A DNA stretch of 64,000 nt from assembly GCF_001559075.2 (NCBI RefSeq), contig NZ_CP014015.2:4526001-4590000 (forward strand), given 5' to 3'. Below are positions 17,659 to 25,516 of this stretch, piece by piece. The notes under the pieces are model-generated. The model saw only the letters and a list, made by a program, of their open reading frames with translations, had not been told where the DNA came from and ran no database searches. Positions within the stretch are counted from its first letter, which is position 1, and every line of letters begins with the position of its first letter. The stretch is from Citrobacter amalonaticus (lineage in GTDB: Bacteria; Pseudomonadota; Gammaproteobacteria; Enterobacterales; Enterobacteriaceae). The translations under genes and the position numbers were made by a program.

Positions 17659-18499
17659 GTTTGTTATTAGCCGTAATTTTTGCACCAGGCGAAAGTTGAT
17701 AGGGATAATTGGTATTTGACTGGGCATCTGCCGATCCACCATATCCATAGGCATCGGGGCAAACAAGTTTAAAACTAGCATCCTTCCAGGACGAATGCCC
17801 GTTTGAACCATCATAATCCCCCATATCAACATTAATGTTGTCACCTTCAACATTGCATGTCCCTACCTGAAATATAAGAGTCCCGTGTAAAATTCTTGAG
17901 TTATTAATATAATAACTGTATTGAGAGGTAATTATTCTATCAATCTGACTGCTCGTTACACTGTCATACGAGCCCACGCCGATCAGCCCTGCAACTTCAG
18001 GCCCTGTCACAGATATCGCACCGTTATTTAAAGGAATTTTTTCCCCAGAAATTTTCCAATACTTAATATTAATAATGTAACTACTCCCTTGGCTTGGCGA
18101 GTCATAACCATAAGCTGTCTCAGGAAATACCTTTAACGCGTGCCCATTGCTAGAGCGAACAGATATACCAATCCCAGGAACATCTGTTTTATAAATAACA
18201 TCGCTATCAGTTTCCTTTACTTCAGCACCCGCTGAAAGCAATGTAAATTGACTATCATTCCAACTATTGCAATTTGCATAAAGTCGACCAAAAACCACAT
18301 TATCCATTTCATAAATAACTTGCCAGTCTGCCAAGTCAGATCCTAATGTTATATTCACATTAGCTGGTTTCAATTCCAGATTAGTATGCATTGATGTCCA
18401 GTCTGGTTGCGAACTTGACGGTTCACAATCGTAAGTGCCTGCCCATGCGGAACAAACCTGAAAACAAAAACCAATAATAACGAACTTAAAAACAGACAT
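17306..18499 (-). CDS. Fimbrial adhesin-like tip protein, copy 2
   Basis: A 397-residue secreted protein of chaperone-usher tip-adhesin size. It has an N-terminal signal peptide (MSVFKFVIIGFCFQVCSAWA), a variable N-terminal region (about 21-270) with cysteines typical of a lectin-type receptor domain, and a C-terminal pilin-like domain ending VVQVIANYQ. Such domains donate or accept strands at the usher. It is a paralogue of the gene at 18860-20056: the last 116 residues are almost identical and the rest is only partly alike. It lies 360 bp from that gene and carries an AGGGTAAT ribosome-binding site 5' of the ATG. The family cannot be named more closely; the operon type resembles Yeh/Stc fimbriae. 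Confidence 0.75.
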   Translation of the reverse strand: MSVFKFVIIGFCFQVCSAWAGTYDCEPSSSQPDWTSMHTNLELKPANVNITLGSDLADWQVIYEMDNVVFGRLYANCNSWNDSQFTLLSAGAEVKETDSDVIYKTDVPGIGISVRSSNGHALKVFPETAYGYDSPSQGSSYIINIKYWKISGEKIPLNNGAISVTGPEVAGLIGVGSYDSVTSSQIDRIITSQYSYYINNSRILHGTLIFQVGTCNVEGDNINVDMGDYDGSNGHSSWKDASFKLVCPDAYGYGGSADAQSNTNYPYQLSPGAKITANNKQNGRVQISIVPYTETLDANRGIIGLDGTGAQGYGIQLAWGDYSTQNLAEPSKPVIVNSYVDAHSLNAAFSGGDTPIGGNGLVGLDNTIKMAARYIRTTGKTQPGPANAVVQVIANYQ

Positions 18500-18724
18500 A
18501 GGATTACCCTGCTGATAAACAATGAAATACCGTTTTACGGTTTTTATCGTTATCGGTGAAATTCAGAGAAAAAATTCATCCCGATCCCGACGATATTCAT
18601 CCGCATTTGCATGCCATCTCATAGATTTTGATGCTTTAAAAATTAAATAAGAAGAACAAGGTATCATTGCGCAGATATTGCGCAATCATATTTCAGTCCA
18701 GAAAAAGATAAACAAGATATTTTT

Positions 18725-18742
18725 TGTAAATCCATTTACAAT
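18725..18742. promoter_or_regulatory. 18-bp perfect palindrome in the adhesin spacer
   Basis: TTGTAAAT-CC-ATTTACAA is a perfect 8-2-8 inverted repeat flanked by T runs on the plus strand. It could be an operator for a dimeric regulator, or a weak A/T terminator. No other copy was noticed in the window. Confidence 0.4.
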
Positions 18743-18835
18743 TTTTTGTGCGAGTGATGTCACCGGCGGTTGATCAAGTGCGACTAATGAATGAGGTTGG
18801 TTTGTTAAGAAGGATCGGTGTTGAAGGCAAAAGCA

Positions 18836-18851
18836 GCAGAGCTTTCTCTGC
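18836..18851 (-). terminator. Terminator-like hairpin after adhesin copy 1
   Basis: GCAGAG and CTCTGC form a 6-bp stem with a CTTT loop just past the stop codon of the 18860-20056 gene. Read on the minus strand it is followed by TGCTTTTGCC. The arm nearest the gene corresponds to the terminator arm at 17292-17297, so the terminator was copied with the gene. Confidence 0.5.
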
Positions 18852-19212
18852 CACTTTTGTTACTGATAATTGGCAATCACCTGCACGACGGCGTTTGCCG
18901 GGCCAGGTTGCGTTTTTCCTGTCGTGCGGATATAGCGGGCGGCCATTTTGATGGTGTTATCAAGGCCGACTAGTCCATTACCACCGATAGGTGTGTCGTC
19001 TGCGCTGAAGGCGGCATTAAGAGAGTGGGCGTCGACGTAACTGTTTACTATTACCGGTTTCGAGGGTTCGGCTAAATTTTGGGTGCTGTAATCGCCCCAG
19101 GCCAACTGGATGCCGTAGCCCTGCGCGCCGGTGCCGTCGAGGGCGATAATGCCTCGGTTGGCGTCTAGGGTTTCGGTATAGGGAACGATGCTGATTTGGA
19201 CTCGGCCGTTTT
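18846..19212 (-). repeat. Direct repeat copy B: conserved 3' part of the two adhesin genes
   Basis: Partner of 17292-17658. It covers the C-terminal 116 codons and the first bases after the stop. Conservation ends abruptly at CTCGGCCGTTTT, where the coding sequences diverge. Confidence 0.9.
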
Positions 19213-20056
19213 TAGAAGCATTCGCCTTGGTTGTATGATTTTTTGGTAAATTGTAGGGGCTGCTGTTGTCATCGTTAGCCTCCACTGAGCCGTTATATCC
19301 GTACGCTGTAGGGCAATCTAATTTGAAGCTAGCATCCTTCCAGTCAGAATGACCATTTGCACCATCGTAATCACCTAGCTTCACAATAATGTTATCACCT
19401 TCAATATTACAGGTTCCTGGTTGAAACATCATCGTTGCATGTAATATTCTTGAATTCACCAGAAATGCGCTACCTCCATCAAAAATACGGTCAGGCTCAT
19501 CACTTTGAAAAGTATAGCCGCTGCCCATATAAACTTCAGCCACTTCTGGCCCAGTAACCGAAATTGCCCCACCCGTCATAGGAATATTCTCACCTGGTAT
19601 TTTCCAGAATTTGACTGTTATACGAAATACAGTACCATACTCGGCGTAACCATAATGAATAACATAAGGGAAAGGCTTTAATGCATTATAATTAGCATAG
19701 TGACTATCGGTAACAGAAATACCAATACCAGGCACCTCGGTTCTATAAATAACATCCTGTCCTATTTGCCCAATTTGTTCAAAGCTATAAAACATAGTGT
19801 AATACAGCTGTGTATTTCCAGCCGTGCAGCGAATATCCGAATGTCCAACGACGATATCACTTATCTGGTAAATAAGCGCCCAATCTGATAACTGTGACCC
19901 TAAAGTTATATTTACATCTGAGGGTTTTAACTCATAGTTAGTATGGACCGTAGTCCAATCGTCAGTATTTCCATTAACATTGCAAGTATCTACTACTGCT
20001 AAAGCTGAATAAATATGAAAACAAATAACGATAACAATTAACTTAAAAACAGACAT
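18860..20056 (-). CDS. Fimbrial adhesin-like tip protein, copy 1
   Basis: A 398-residue secreted protein with signal peptide MSVFKLIVIVICFHIYSALA, an N-terminal putative receptor-binding region and a C-terminal pilin domain nearly identical to that of copy 2. It starts 9 bp after the usher stop, with AGGGTGAG as the ribosome-binding site, so it is the co-translated last gene of operon I (subunit, chaperone, usher, adhesin). The order matches E. coli yehDCBA and Salmonella stcABCD, where the fourth gene encodes the tip adhesin. The receptor is unknown. Confidence 0.78.
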   Translation of the reverse strand: MSVFKLIVIVICFHIYSALAVVDTCNVNGNTDDWTTVHTNYELKPSDVNITLGSQLSDWALIYQISDIVVGHSDIRCTAGNTQLYYTMFYSFEQIGQIGQDVIYRTEVPGIGISVTDSHYANYNALKPFPYVIHYGYAEYGTVFRITVKFWKIPGENIPMTGGAISVTGPEVAEVYMGSGYTFQSDEPDRIFDGGSAFLVNSRILHATMMFQPGTCNIEGDNIIVKLGDYDGANGHSDWKDASFKLDCPTAYGYNGSVEANDDNSSPYNLPKNHTTKANASKNGRVQISIVPYTETLDANRGIIALDGTGAQGYGIQLAWGDYSTQNLAEPSKPVIVNSYVDAHSLNAAFSADDTPIGGNGLVGLDNTIKMAARYIRTTGKTQPGPANAVVQVIANYQ

Positions 20057-20065
20057 AGGCTCACC

Positions 20066-22651
20066 CTACTGGCAAACGCTGGTAAAGCGCTGAATGGTAT
20101 TTTTGCTATCTTTATCCGGGTCAGAGGAGTCCAGCACATAGGCTACCCGGCATTGAGAGCGGTCGTCTTCACCCCATTTGACGGTCAGCACCCCTTTCGG
20201 TTTGCTGACCTTGACGTAAATCACCCCGCCCTGCGATACCGCGCCGATCGTGGTGTTATCATCATCCACAATATCCGCGCCAAACGGCAGCGGTTCTTCT
20301 TTCCAGGTGGAGACAATCAGCAGCGGCGTACCGGTATGGGTGTTAAATTTCACTTTCACCACCGACCCTGCGCGCGGCACCACGTTCTGCGAGGTATTTT
20401 CAAACTCGACGCCTAAGTCCGACCCTTCCGGGTTAATCGCCACGTGGTTTTGCTGGTACGGGATCAGTGAAGGCGACAGCGCATAGCCAGAAGAATCCAC
20501 CGTTGCACCGCCATAACCGGCCACTTCAGCCCCTTCCGCGCCTTTGGCTTCAATCAACGCATAGCTGTCACTGTTGTACGGCGAAAACGTCACACCGCCA
20601 GAATGCACGACCACCCCGCCAGACATCCCGACGGACGTGCTGTTGTAGCCGCTGCCGGTGCTGTAACTGCCGTTCAGCGTGGCCTTGCTTCCCGCCCATG
20701 AACCGCTGACGTTGCCAGAACTTCCCGAATAGTTGTCATGAGAGCCACTGACGTTGTAACCGTACTGACTGGTGTTGCCGAATGAACCCGAAAGGTTAAC
20801 CTGCTCACCACGCTGACCATCGCTGTCTTCGTTGTAACGCATACTCATATATGGCACCGAACCGGCATGCCCCGGCCACAACGGCATAGAAAGCGTGAGA
20901 TACCAGCTGGTTTGATCCTCGCCGGTGCCCGATTTATTACGGCTGGCGTTGATACTGTAATTGAGCCATTTATAGCTGTTGGAATAGCCAATCTGGTACT
21001 GCGTGTTGTAGCCGTTGCCGCTGTTCCAGTAGTTTTGCATCGAAGAACTGATATAGATATTTCCAAGACCGGCCGGTAATCCCTGATTCAGGCTTACTGA
21101 AAACTGGTTCTTAGAACGCCAGACTGAATTTGGGTCCTCATCATGATTTACCGCATCGCGCGTCTGTACGGCGGTTTGTAAATCCATATAGCCGGAACTG
21201 GAATAGCGATACGCCGCAATAGAGATATTGCTGTTGGTGGAATCAATGAGTTTGCTGTAGCTAACACGATAACTTTGCCCGACCAGATCGCCCGTTTCTC
21301 CTCCGAGGTGGCTCCAGGCCTGGGTCACGTCTGCGCTGACTGCCCCTGCTTCTGTCCCCACGGCCCCCCCCGCCAACACGGCCTGATAGTTCTGGCTGTA
21401 TTGTGCACCGGTATAAACTGTCAGGATGTTGGTAATACCACGCATAAAGGTCACTTCATAGAACAGTGGCTTTTCCGACGTATTGTAGTCATCCATTTTG
21501 CCTGCGGTCGCAGTGAATTGCTGAGCGCCAGGACGCAGGGATTGCGCCAGTGAAGAGTAAGGAATGGAATACTGCTGCAACGTGCCGTCGGCTTCTTCCA
21601 CGGTAACATCCAGATCGCCGCCATAACCCGTAGGCCCCAGATCGTCTATCAGAAAAGCGCCGGGGGGAACGGTGGTTTGATACAGAATATTACCCGACTG
21701 CCGTACCGTGACTTTGGCATTGGTCTTGGCCACGCCTCTGATTTCCGGTGCATATCCGCGCTGAGATGCAGGTAACATGCGATCATCAGTTGCCAGCTGC
21801 GCACCGGTATAGGACACCGTATTAAACATCTGCCCGGAAGTGTAATACTGCCCGAGGTAAAGATGGCCGCGAACGGCTTCGATATCCCTCTGCACATAAG
21901 TATTGTTGCTCTGGTAACGCCCGCCCATATCCTGATCCCAGTTATAGGAGCCATTATGCCGGAAGTACCATTTGCCGATATTAAGCCCGGCATTAAGAGA
22001 AGAATAGAATGAACGCGACGTATCCATACCGCTGTAATGCGATTCATAGCCGTTCATGTAGTAACCCAGCATCAATGCCGGAACGCCGCTGTCCCAGAGT
22101 GAGGGGTCAATATTACCGCGTGCTGTATGCTGTAAGTAGACTTGCGGAACGTCAATATTAAGTTGTTGCCGGTCAGCATCGAACTTCACTGTCGCACCTG
22201 TAATCAACTGTGGCAGATCGGTACAGGCCGCCGCTTCTGTTAATGCCTTACGCACAGCGAAAGGCAGTTTTTCATTGTTCAAATTAACAAGTTTTATAAT
22301 ATCCGGAGATAAACAGGGTTCAACTTTATTTTTGTTTTCTTCGCTTGATTTAAACGTCACCTCCTGGTGACTTATCATATTCTGATTCACAAGGATATCA
22401 ATACGGTATTTCCCCGGAAGTACGTTTGAGCCATACACAAAACGGCTTACATCAATCTGACTTTGCCCTTCCTGGCGTAATAAACTTGGATCAAATTCCG
22501 CGATATTACTTTCAGCGTCTGGAGTGGCGGCTTTTTCTTCTTTGATGGCAGTAGCGACGTCATCTGCATGAACAATAGTTGATGCAAACAGCATAAATGT
22601 TGAAAAACAACATACATGAATTTTTAGAGAAAAATATTTTCTTGTGGACAC
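20066..22651 (-). CDS. Outer-membrane fimbrial usher, operon I
   Basis: A FimD/PapC-family usher of about 861 residues. It has a signal peptide (core LFASTIVHA), an N-terminal periplasmic domain (IDVSRFVYGSNVLPGKYRIDI) that binds chaperone-subunit complexes, a 24-stranded barrel with plug domain, and C-terminal domains ending FTSVCQ. The start is uncertain: GTG at 22649-22651 has AGGG eight bases upstream and is my choice. GTG at 22658-22660 is in frame three codons earlier. It lies between the chaperone and adhesin genes. Together they should secrete and assemble a fimbria. It is paralogous to the usher at 25517-28054. Confidence 0.9.
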   Translation of the reverse strand: MSTRKYFSLKIHVCCFSTFMLFASTIVHADDVATAIKEEKAATPDAESNIAEFDPSLLRQEGQSQIDVSRFVYGSNVLPGKYRIDILVNQNMISHQEVTFKSSEENKNKVEPCLSPDIIKLVNLNNEKLPFAVRKALTEAAACTDLPQLITGATVKFDADRQQLNIDVPQVYLQHTARGNIDPSLWDSGVPALMLGYYMNGYESHYSGMDTSRSFYSSLNAGLNIGKWYFRHNGSYNWDQDMGGRYQSNNTYVQRDIEAVRGHLYLGQYYTSGQMFNTVSYTGAQLATDDRMLPASQRGYAPEIRGVAKTNAKVTVRQSGNILYQTTVPPGAFLIDDLGPTGYGGDLDVTVEEADGTLQQYSIPYSSLAQSLRPGAQQFTATAGKMDDYNTSEKPLFYEVTFMRGITNILTVYTGAQYSQNYQAVLAGGAVGTEAGAVSADVTQAWSHLGGETGDLVGQSYRVSYSKLIDSTNSNISIAAYRYSSSGYMDLQTAVQTRDAVNHDEDPNSVWRSKNQFSVSLNQGLPAGLGNIYISSSMQNYWNSGNGYNTQYQIGYSNSYKWLNYSINASRNKSGTGEDQTSWYLTLSMPLWPGHAGSVPYMSMRYNEDSDGQRGEQVNLSGSFGNTSQYGYNVSGSHDNYSGSSGNVSGSWAGSKATLNGSYSTGSGYNSTSVGMSGGVVVHSGGVTFSPYNSDSYALIEAKGAEGAEVAGYGGATVDSSGYALSPSLIPYQQNHVAINPEGSDLGVEFENTSQNVVPRAGSVVKVKFNTHTGTPLLIVSTWKEEPLPFGADIVDDDNTTIGAVSQGGVIYVKVSKPKGVLTVKWGEDDRSQCRVAYVLDSSDPDKDSKNTIQRFTSVCQ

Positions 22652-22672
22652 GCCTGCCACCCTGAGAAGAAA

Positions 22673-23395
22673 TTAGCTTTTCGCTTTATGATTTATGAGC
22701 GCTCCATAGTCATTAATGGTGTCAAATGAAAGCCCATCAATGTTGCCACTGTTTTTCAGAGAGAACGTATGCGACTCTCCAGGCGCAATCATTGCGCCTT
22801 TGGCTTCTGATGAAACACCACTTCCTTTGAAGTTAATAGCGAATACCGTCACGTTATATTTTGAATTATTTTGTGCTGTAGCATTCTGCCCATTCAGACG
22901 CCAGTGCAAATTATCGGCCGCTTGAATACTGTCACCTTCTAAACCTTCAGGTCGATAAAAGAGTTTTATCCTTGTGCGGAAAACCACATTCAATTTTTGC
23001 TGACTGGCTTCTTGTTTTTTATCTTTTGACGGGACCTCCAGCACGTTTAGCCAGTATACCGATTCCTTGTCCTGAGGGAGCGCAGGGACACCGGTGTAAC
23101 TGATACGAATGGTCTGGCCTTTATCCGGATCGACCCGATTGACCGGAGGGGACAATACAAAGGGAACAGAAATTTTTTCCGGTGTAGCATTTTCATTCCC
23201 GGTATCAATCCAGCTTTGAATCAATACCGGTCTTGTATTTTTGTTCGTCAGACTGATGGTGACTTCATTTTTATTTCCCTGATATATTACTCTGGTTCCA
23301 TTCATCACAATGCTGGCATAATTCGGCTGACTGATCGCCATGCCTGCGCTGGCAATAAAAATTGCCCATGCCGTTTTTTTTGATAACAACTTCAT
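22673..23395 (-). CDS. Periplasmic fimbrial chaperone, operon I
   Basis: A 240-residue PapD-like chaperone with signal peptide (MKLLSKKTAWAIFIASAGMAIS). The immunoglobulin-like domain 1 has the family motifs: N-terminal strand MNGTRVIYQGNKNEVTISLTN, VLIQSWID, and the G1/F1 region FRTRIKLFYRPEGL with the subunit-anchoring basic residues. It is preceded by the subunit gene and followed by the usher after about 21 bp. It stabilises fimbrial subunits by donor-strand complementation. Confidence 0.93.
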   Translation of the reverse strand: MKLLSKKTAWAIFIASAGMAISQPNYASIVMNGTRVIYQGNKNEVTISLTNKNTRPVLIQSWIDTGNENATPEKISVPFVLSPPVNRVDPDKGQTIRISYTGVPALPQDKESVYWLNVLEVPSKDKKQEASQQKLNVVFRTRIKLFYRPEGLEGDSIQAADNLHWRLNGQNATAQNNSKYNVTVFAINFKGSGVSSEAKGAMIAPGESHTFSLKNSGNIDGLSFDTINDYGALINHKAKS

Positions 23396-23438
23396 ATACG
23401 ATACCTAGGTTTTAATCAGGGAAATAACTTTCGAAAAA

Positions 23439-24002
23439 TTACGGATAGACTAATTCATAATTCACAGTACTGGATACATCACCCGATGTCGCACCGCCTG
23501 CCGCTGAATAATACTGAACATAATAATCCATAACGGTATCGCCATCCTCAACGATATCCGTAGTGACGATACCCGTAGACTGAGCAGGATCATTCACCTT
23601 AATCTGATTCAATTTTGAATCAAGCAGCTCAAATTGCACTTTAGTCGCGGCCCCTGTCCCCACGGTATTGTCAAGATAACCCAGGTTATCTGCATGCGAA
23701 CTGGTAAAATATGCCGCCATTTTAGTTTTTGCCGGTGTCCCCAAAGCACAGTTAGACGCTACAATAGAAAATTGCGTTTGCTGTGCAGTGGACCCGGCAC
23801 CACTCAGTTCTGTCGCCGGAACAGGAATCAACGCAACGGTCCCCGTACCGTCCGCTCCCAGTACTTTTCCCGCAGCATCAACAAGTTTCACATCGCAGGT
23901 TACGTCTGTGATGGATCCCGTAAAAGTAATGGTGTTAGTTGCATGGCTGACACCGCTCATTAATAATGCGGAAGCCAAAACAGAGTATGAGAGATATTTC
24001 AT
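23439..24002 (-). CDS. Major fimbrial subunit, operon I
   Basis: A 187-residue type-1-like pilin with signal peptide (MKYLSYSVLASALLMSGVSHA). The mature N-terminus (TNTITFTGSITDVTCDVKL) holds the first conserved cysteine; the second is in VASNCALGTP. The C-terminus ends in the beta-strand VNYELVYP used for chaperone and usher recognition. AAAGGA precedes the ATG. As the first gene behind a strong promoter it is the likely shaft protein. Confidence 0.9.
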   Translation of the reverse strand: MKYLSYSVLASALLMSGVSHATNTITFTGSITDVTCDVKLVDAAGKVLGADGTGTVALIPVPATELSGAGSTAQQTQFSIVASNCALGTPAKTKMAAYFTSSHADNLGYLDNTVGTGAATKVQFELLDSKLNQIKVNDPAQSTGIVTTDIVEDGDTVMDYYVQYYSAAGGATSGDVSSTVNYELVYP

Positions 24003-24196
24003 AACTTATTCCTTTAATACATTTAGCGATTAGCAATATAGACACGCGAATCCGATTCTGAGCCTACACCAGGATGAAGTAGTCAATATTAAAAGCAGTC
24101 ACTAATTACTCACATGTACAAGCATACTAATAGAATGCTTTCCTGTAATCTATGAATACGCTTATTAATATTACATATACTCTGCATCTGAATAAT

Positions 24197-24224
24197 ATTA
24201 TATTTTAAATCTATATTATGACAA
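24197..24224 (-). promoter_or_regulatory. Sigma-70 promoter of fimbrial operon I
   Basis: On the minus strand TTGTCA (24219-24224) and a perfect TATAAT (24197-24202) are separated by 16 bp. It aligns base for base in spacing with the promoter at 29608-29635 upstream of the paralogous operon. Confidence 0.7.
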
Positions 24225-24234
24225 TATCTAATCA

Positions 24235-24248
24235 GTCCAATTCTGGAC
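24235..24248. promoter_or_regulatory. Palindromic operator candidate, operon I
   Basis: GTCCA-ATTC-TGGAC is a perfect 5-4-5 inverted repeat ten bp upstream of the -35 hexamer. The same motif stands at the same place before operon II. The position suits an activator, or a repressor acting by looping. Confidence 0.6.
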
Positions 24249-24492
24249 GTACGTAACATCAGATAACATGAGGATAATTATCATTTTGTGGCTTTTTTAC
24301 AATAATCCACCATTATTTCACATACAATTCAGAAACAATCAGAGATCAATATAGCTACACTTTGATTATTGGAACTAACAATAGTGATGAGATGAATACA
24401 TCTGGAAACGTCAGTAGCAAAATTTATCGGCAGATACGGAACAAAAGACATGGCAGTTTTCTGCTCCTGTGCATTAGAAGGGTTATCAGTTG

Positions 24493-25473
24493 TTATTTGT
24501 AGGATAGCGTGTACACCATCGATGCTGAGACCTTACCTGCTGTTATTTGTGTAGCCTTAGTTTTGTAATAGCGAACCTGCATCGGAATTGAGTATCCCCC
24601 CATCGATGACGTTCCGGTATAGAAGGTTTCGTCAAATGCTGCCGGATTGTTGTTAAATAATATCTGCAGTCCAACACCTGAAGAATCACCTTGCGCACTA
24701 TTGTTCGCCAGCACGCCTTTTCCCCGTGCATCCTGATCTTCCGTACCATCGAGTAACACGCTGACTGCAACATTTCCCTGGCAGTTAAGCTTTATCGCAA
24801 AATCTGTTGCTTCGCTGGTACTTCCCTGATGTGGCAGGCTTGAGTTTGCTATAGATTCAAGAGGCACTATGGCTGGAGTTGTCGGATCAAGATCGCAGGT
24901 ATGAACAGGAATAGGAACATCGTTTTTCAGGATAAAGATCCAGGTTCTGGTCCATCCCCATGTACTGGCTGAACGTTGGTCGAGCGAAAGCCTGGCTATT
25001 TCTGTTCCTGCCTTAAGAATAAGATCATCATCGATGGTTATACCGACCCGTTTGACATAAATTTTAATTGCCAGCGGTTCTGTTACTGATTTAGCACCTC
25101 CAGAAAGGGGGTCGCAGTTCACATCGCTTTCAACTGGCCAAACGCAAATCGCGAAAGCCGTTGTATCCGGATATGTTGACGTGGGTGTCTGAAAATATCC
25201 CATATATCCTTCTTTAGCTAACTCATTGGAAATTGTGAATGTCTTCGTGCGTAAGGCATCGTTTTGCGAACCATTACCAATATTTCCATGACATGTGGTG
25301 TATGTACTCATGTCCGACACCAGCGCCATTTCATTGGAATCCGTAAGTGTAAGATCAACATAAACGGTTGTTGCACCGTCACAACCAAAAGCATGAGATT
25401 TAACTGGCATCAATATCGTCATGACGCCAATGAGTAAAAAAAGCCAGCAAGGTCTGTATAATTTTAAAAACAT
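24493..25473 (-). CDS. Fimbrial adhesin-like tip protein, operon II
   Basis: A 326-residue secreted protein with signal peptide (about residues 1-29, ending VKSHA) and a mature N-terminus FGCDGATTVYVDLTLTD. The C-terminal half (from about residue 195) looks like a pilin domain (two cysteines, CDLDPTT and LNCQGN) and it ends VSASMVYTLSYK, a typical subunit C-terminal strand. The N-terminal half is probably the receptor-binding part. It starts 43 bp after the usher stop with AGGAAT as the ribosome-binding site. It is the last gene of operon II and is not close in sequence to the two adhesins of operon I. Confidence 0.75.
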   Translation of the reverse strand: MFLKLYRPCWLFLLIGVMTILMPVKSHAFGCDGATTVYVDLTLTDSNEMALVSDMSTYTTCHGNIGNGSQNDALRTKTFTISNELAKEGYMGYFQTPTSTYPDTTAFAICVWPVESDVNCDPLSGGAKSVTEPLAIKIYVKRVGITIDDDLILKAGTEIARLSLDQRSASTWGWTRTWIFILKNDVPIPVHTCDLDPTTPAIVPLESIANSSLPHQGSTSEATDFAIKLNCQGNVAVSVLLDGTEDQDARGKGVLANNSAQGDSSGVGLQILFNNNPAAFDETFYTGTSSMGGYSIPMQVRYYKTKATQITAGKVSASMVYTLSYK

Positions 25474-25516
25474 GGTATTCCTTTAGCGGTCATATATAGT
25501 ACTGGCTGCAAACTAT

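Larger units (their letters stand above)
18500..18859 (-). other. 360-bp spacer between the two adhesin genes
   Basis: No gene. Reading along the minus strand, it holds a terminator-like hairpin for the upstream adhesin (18836-18851), an 18-bp palindrome (18725-18742), two TTGCGCA repeats (18667-18685), and next to the downstream ATG a stretch (about 18500-18545) that resembles the 3' end of the usher gene. This suggests the duplicated unit began within the usher. Any promoter for the downstream adhesin would lie here, but I cannot place one with confidence. Confidence 0.6.
24003..24492 (-). other. 490-bp promoter region of fimbrial operon I
   Basis: No gene. The AT-rich stretch contains a good sigma-70 promoter (24197-24224) and a palindrome (24235-24248), giving operon I an untranslated leader of roughly 190 nt. 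The part from 24250 to 24492 is upstream flank and the downstream end of operon II; I saw no clear terminator for operon II in it. Confidence 0.6.

Noticed and set aside
24003..24492. Invertible phase-variation switch at the fimbrial promoter
   Set aside because: No pair of flanking inverted repeats and no recombinase gene; the palindrome is too short and sits at an operator position.
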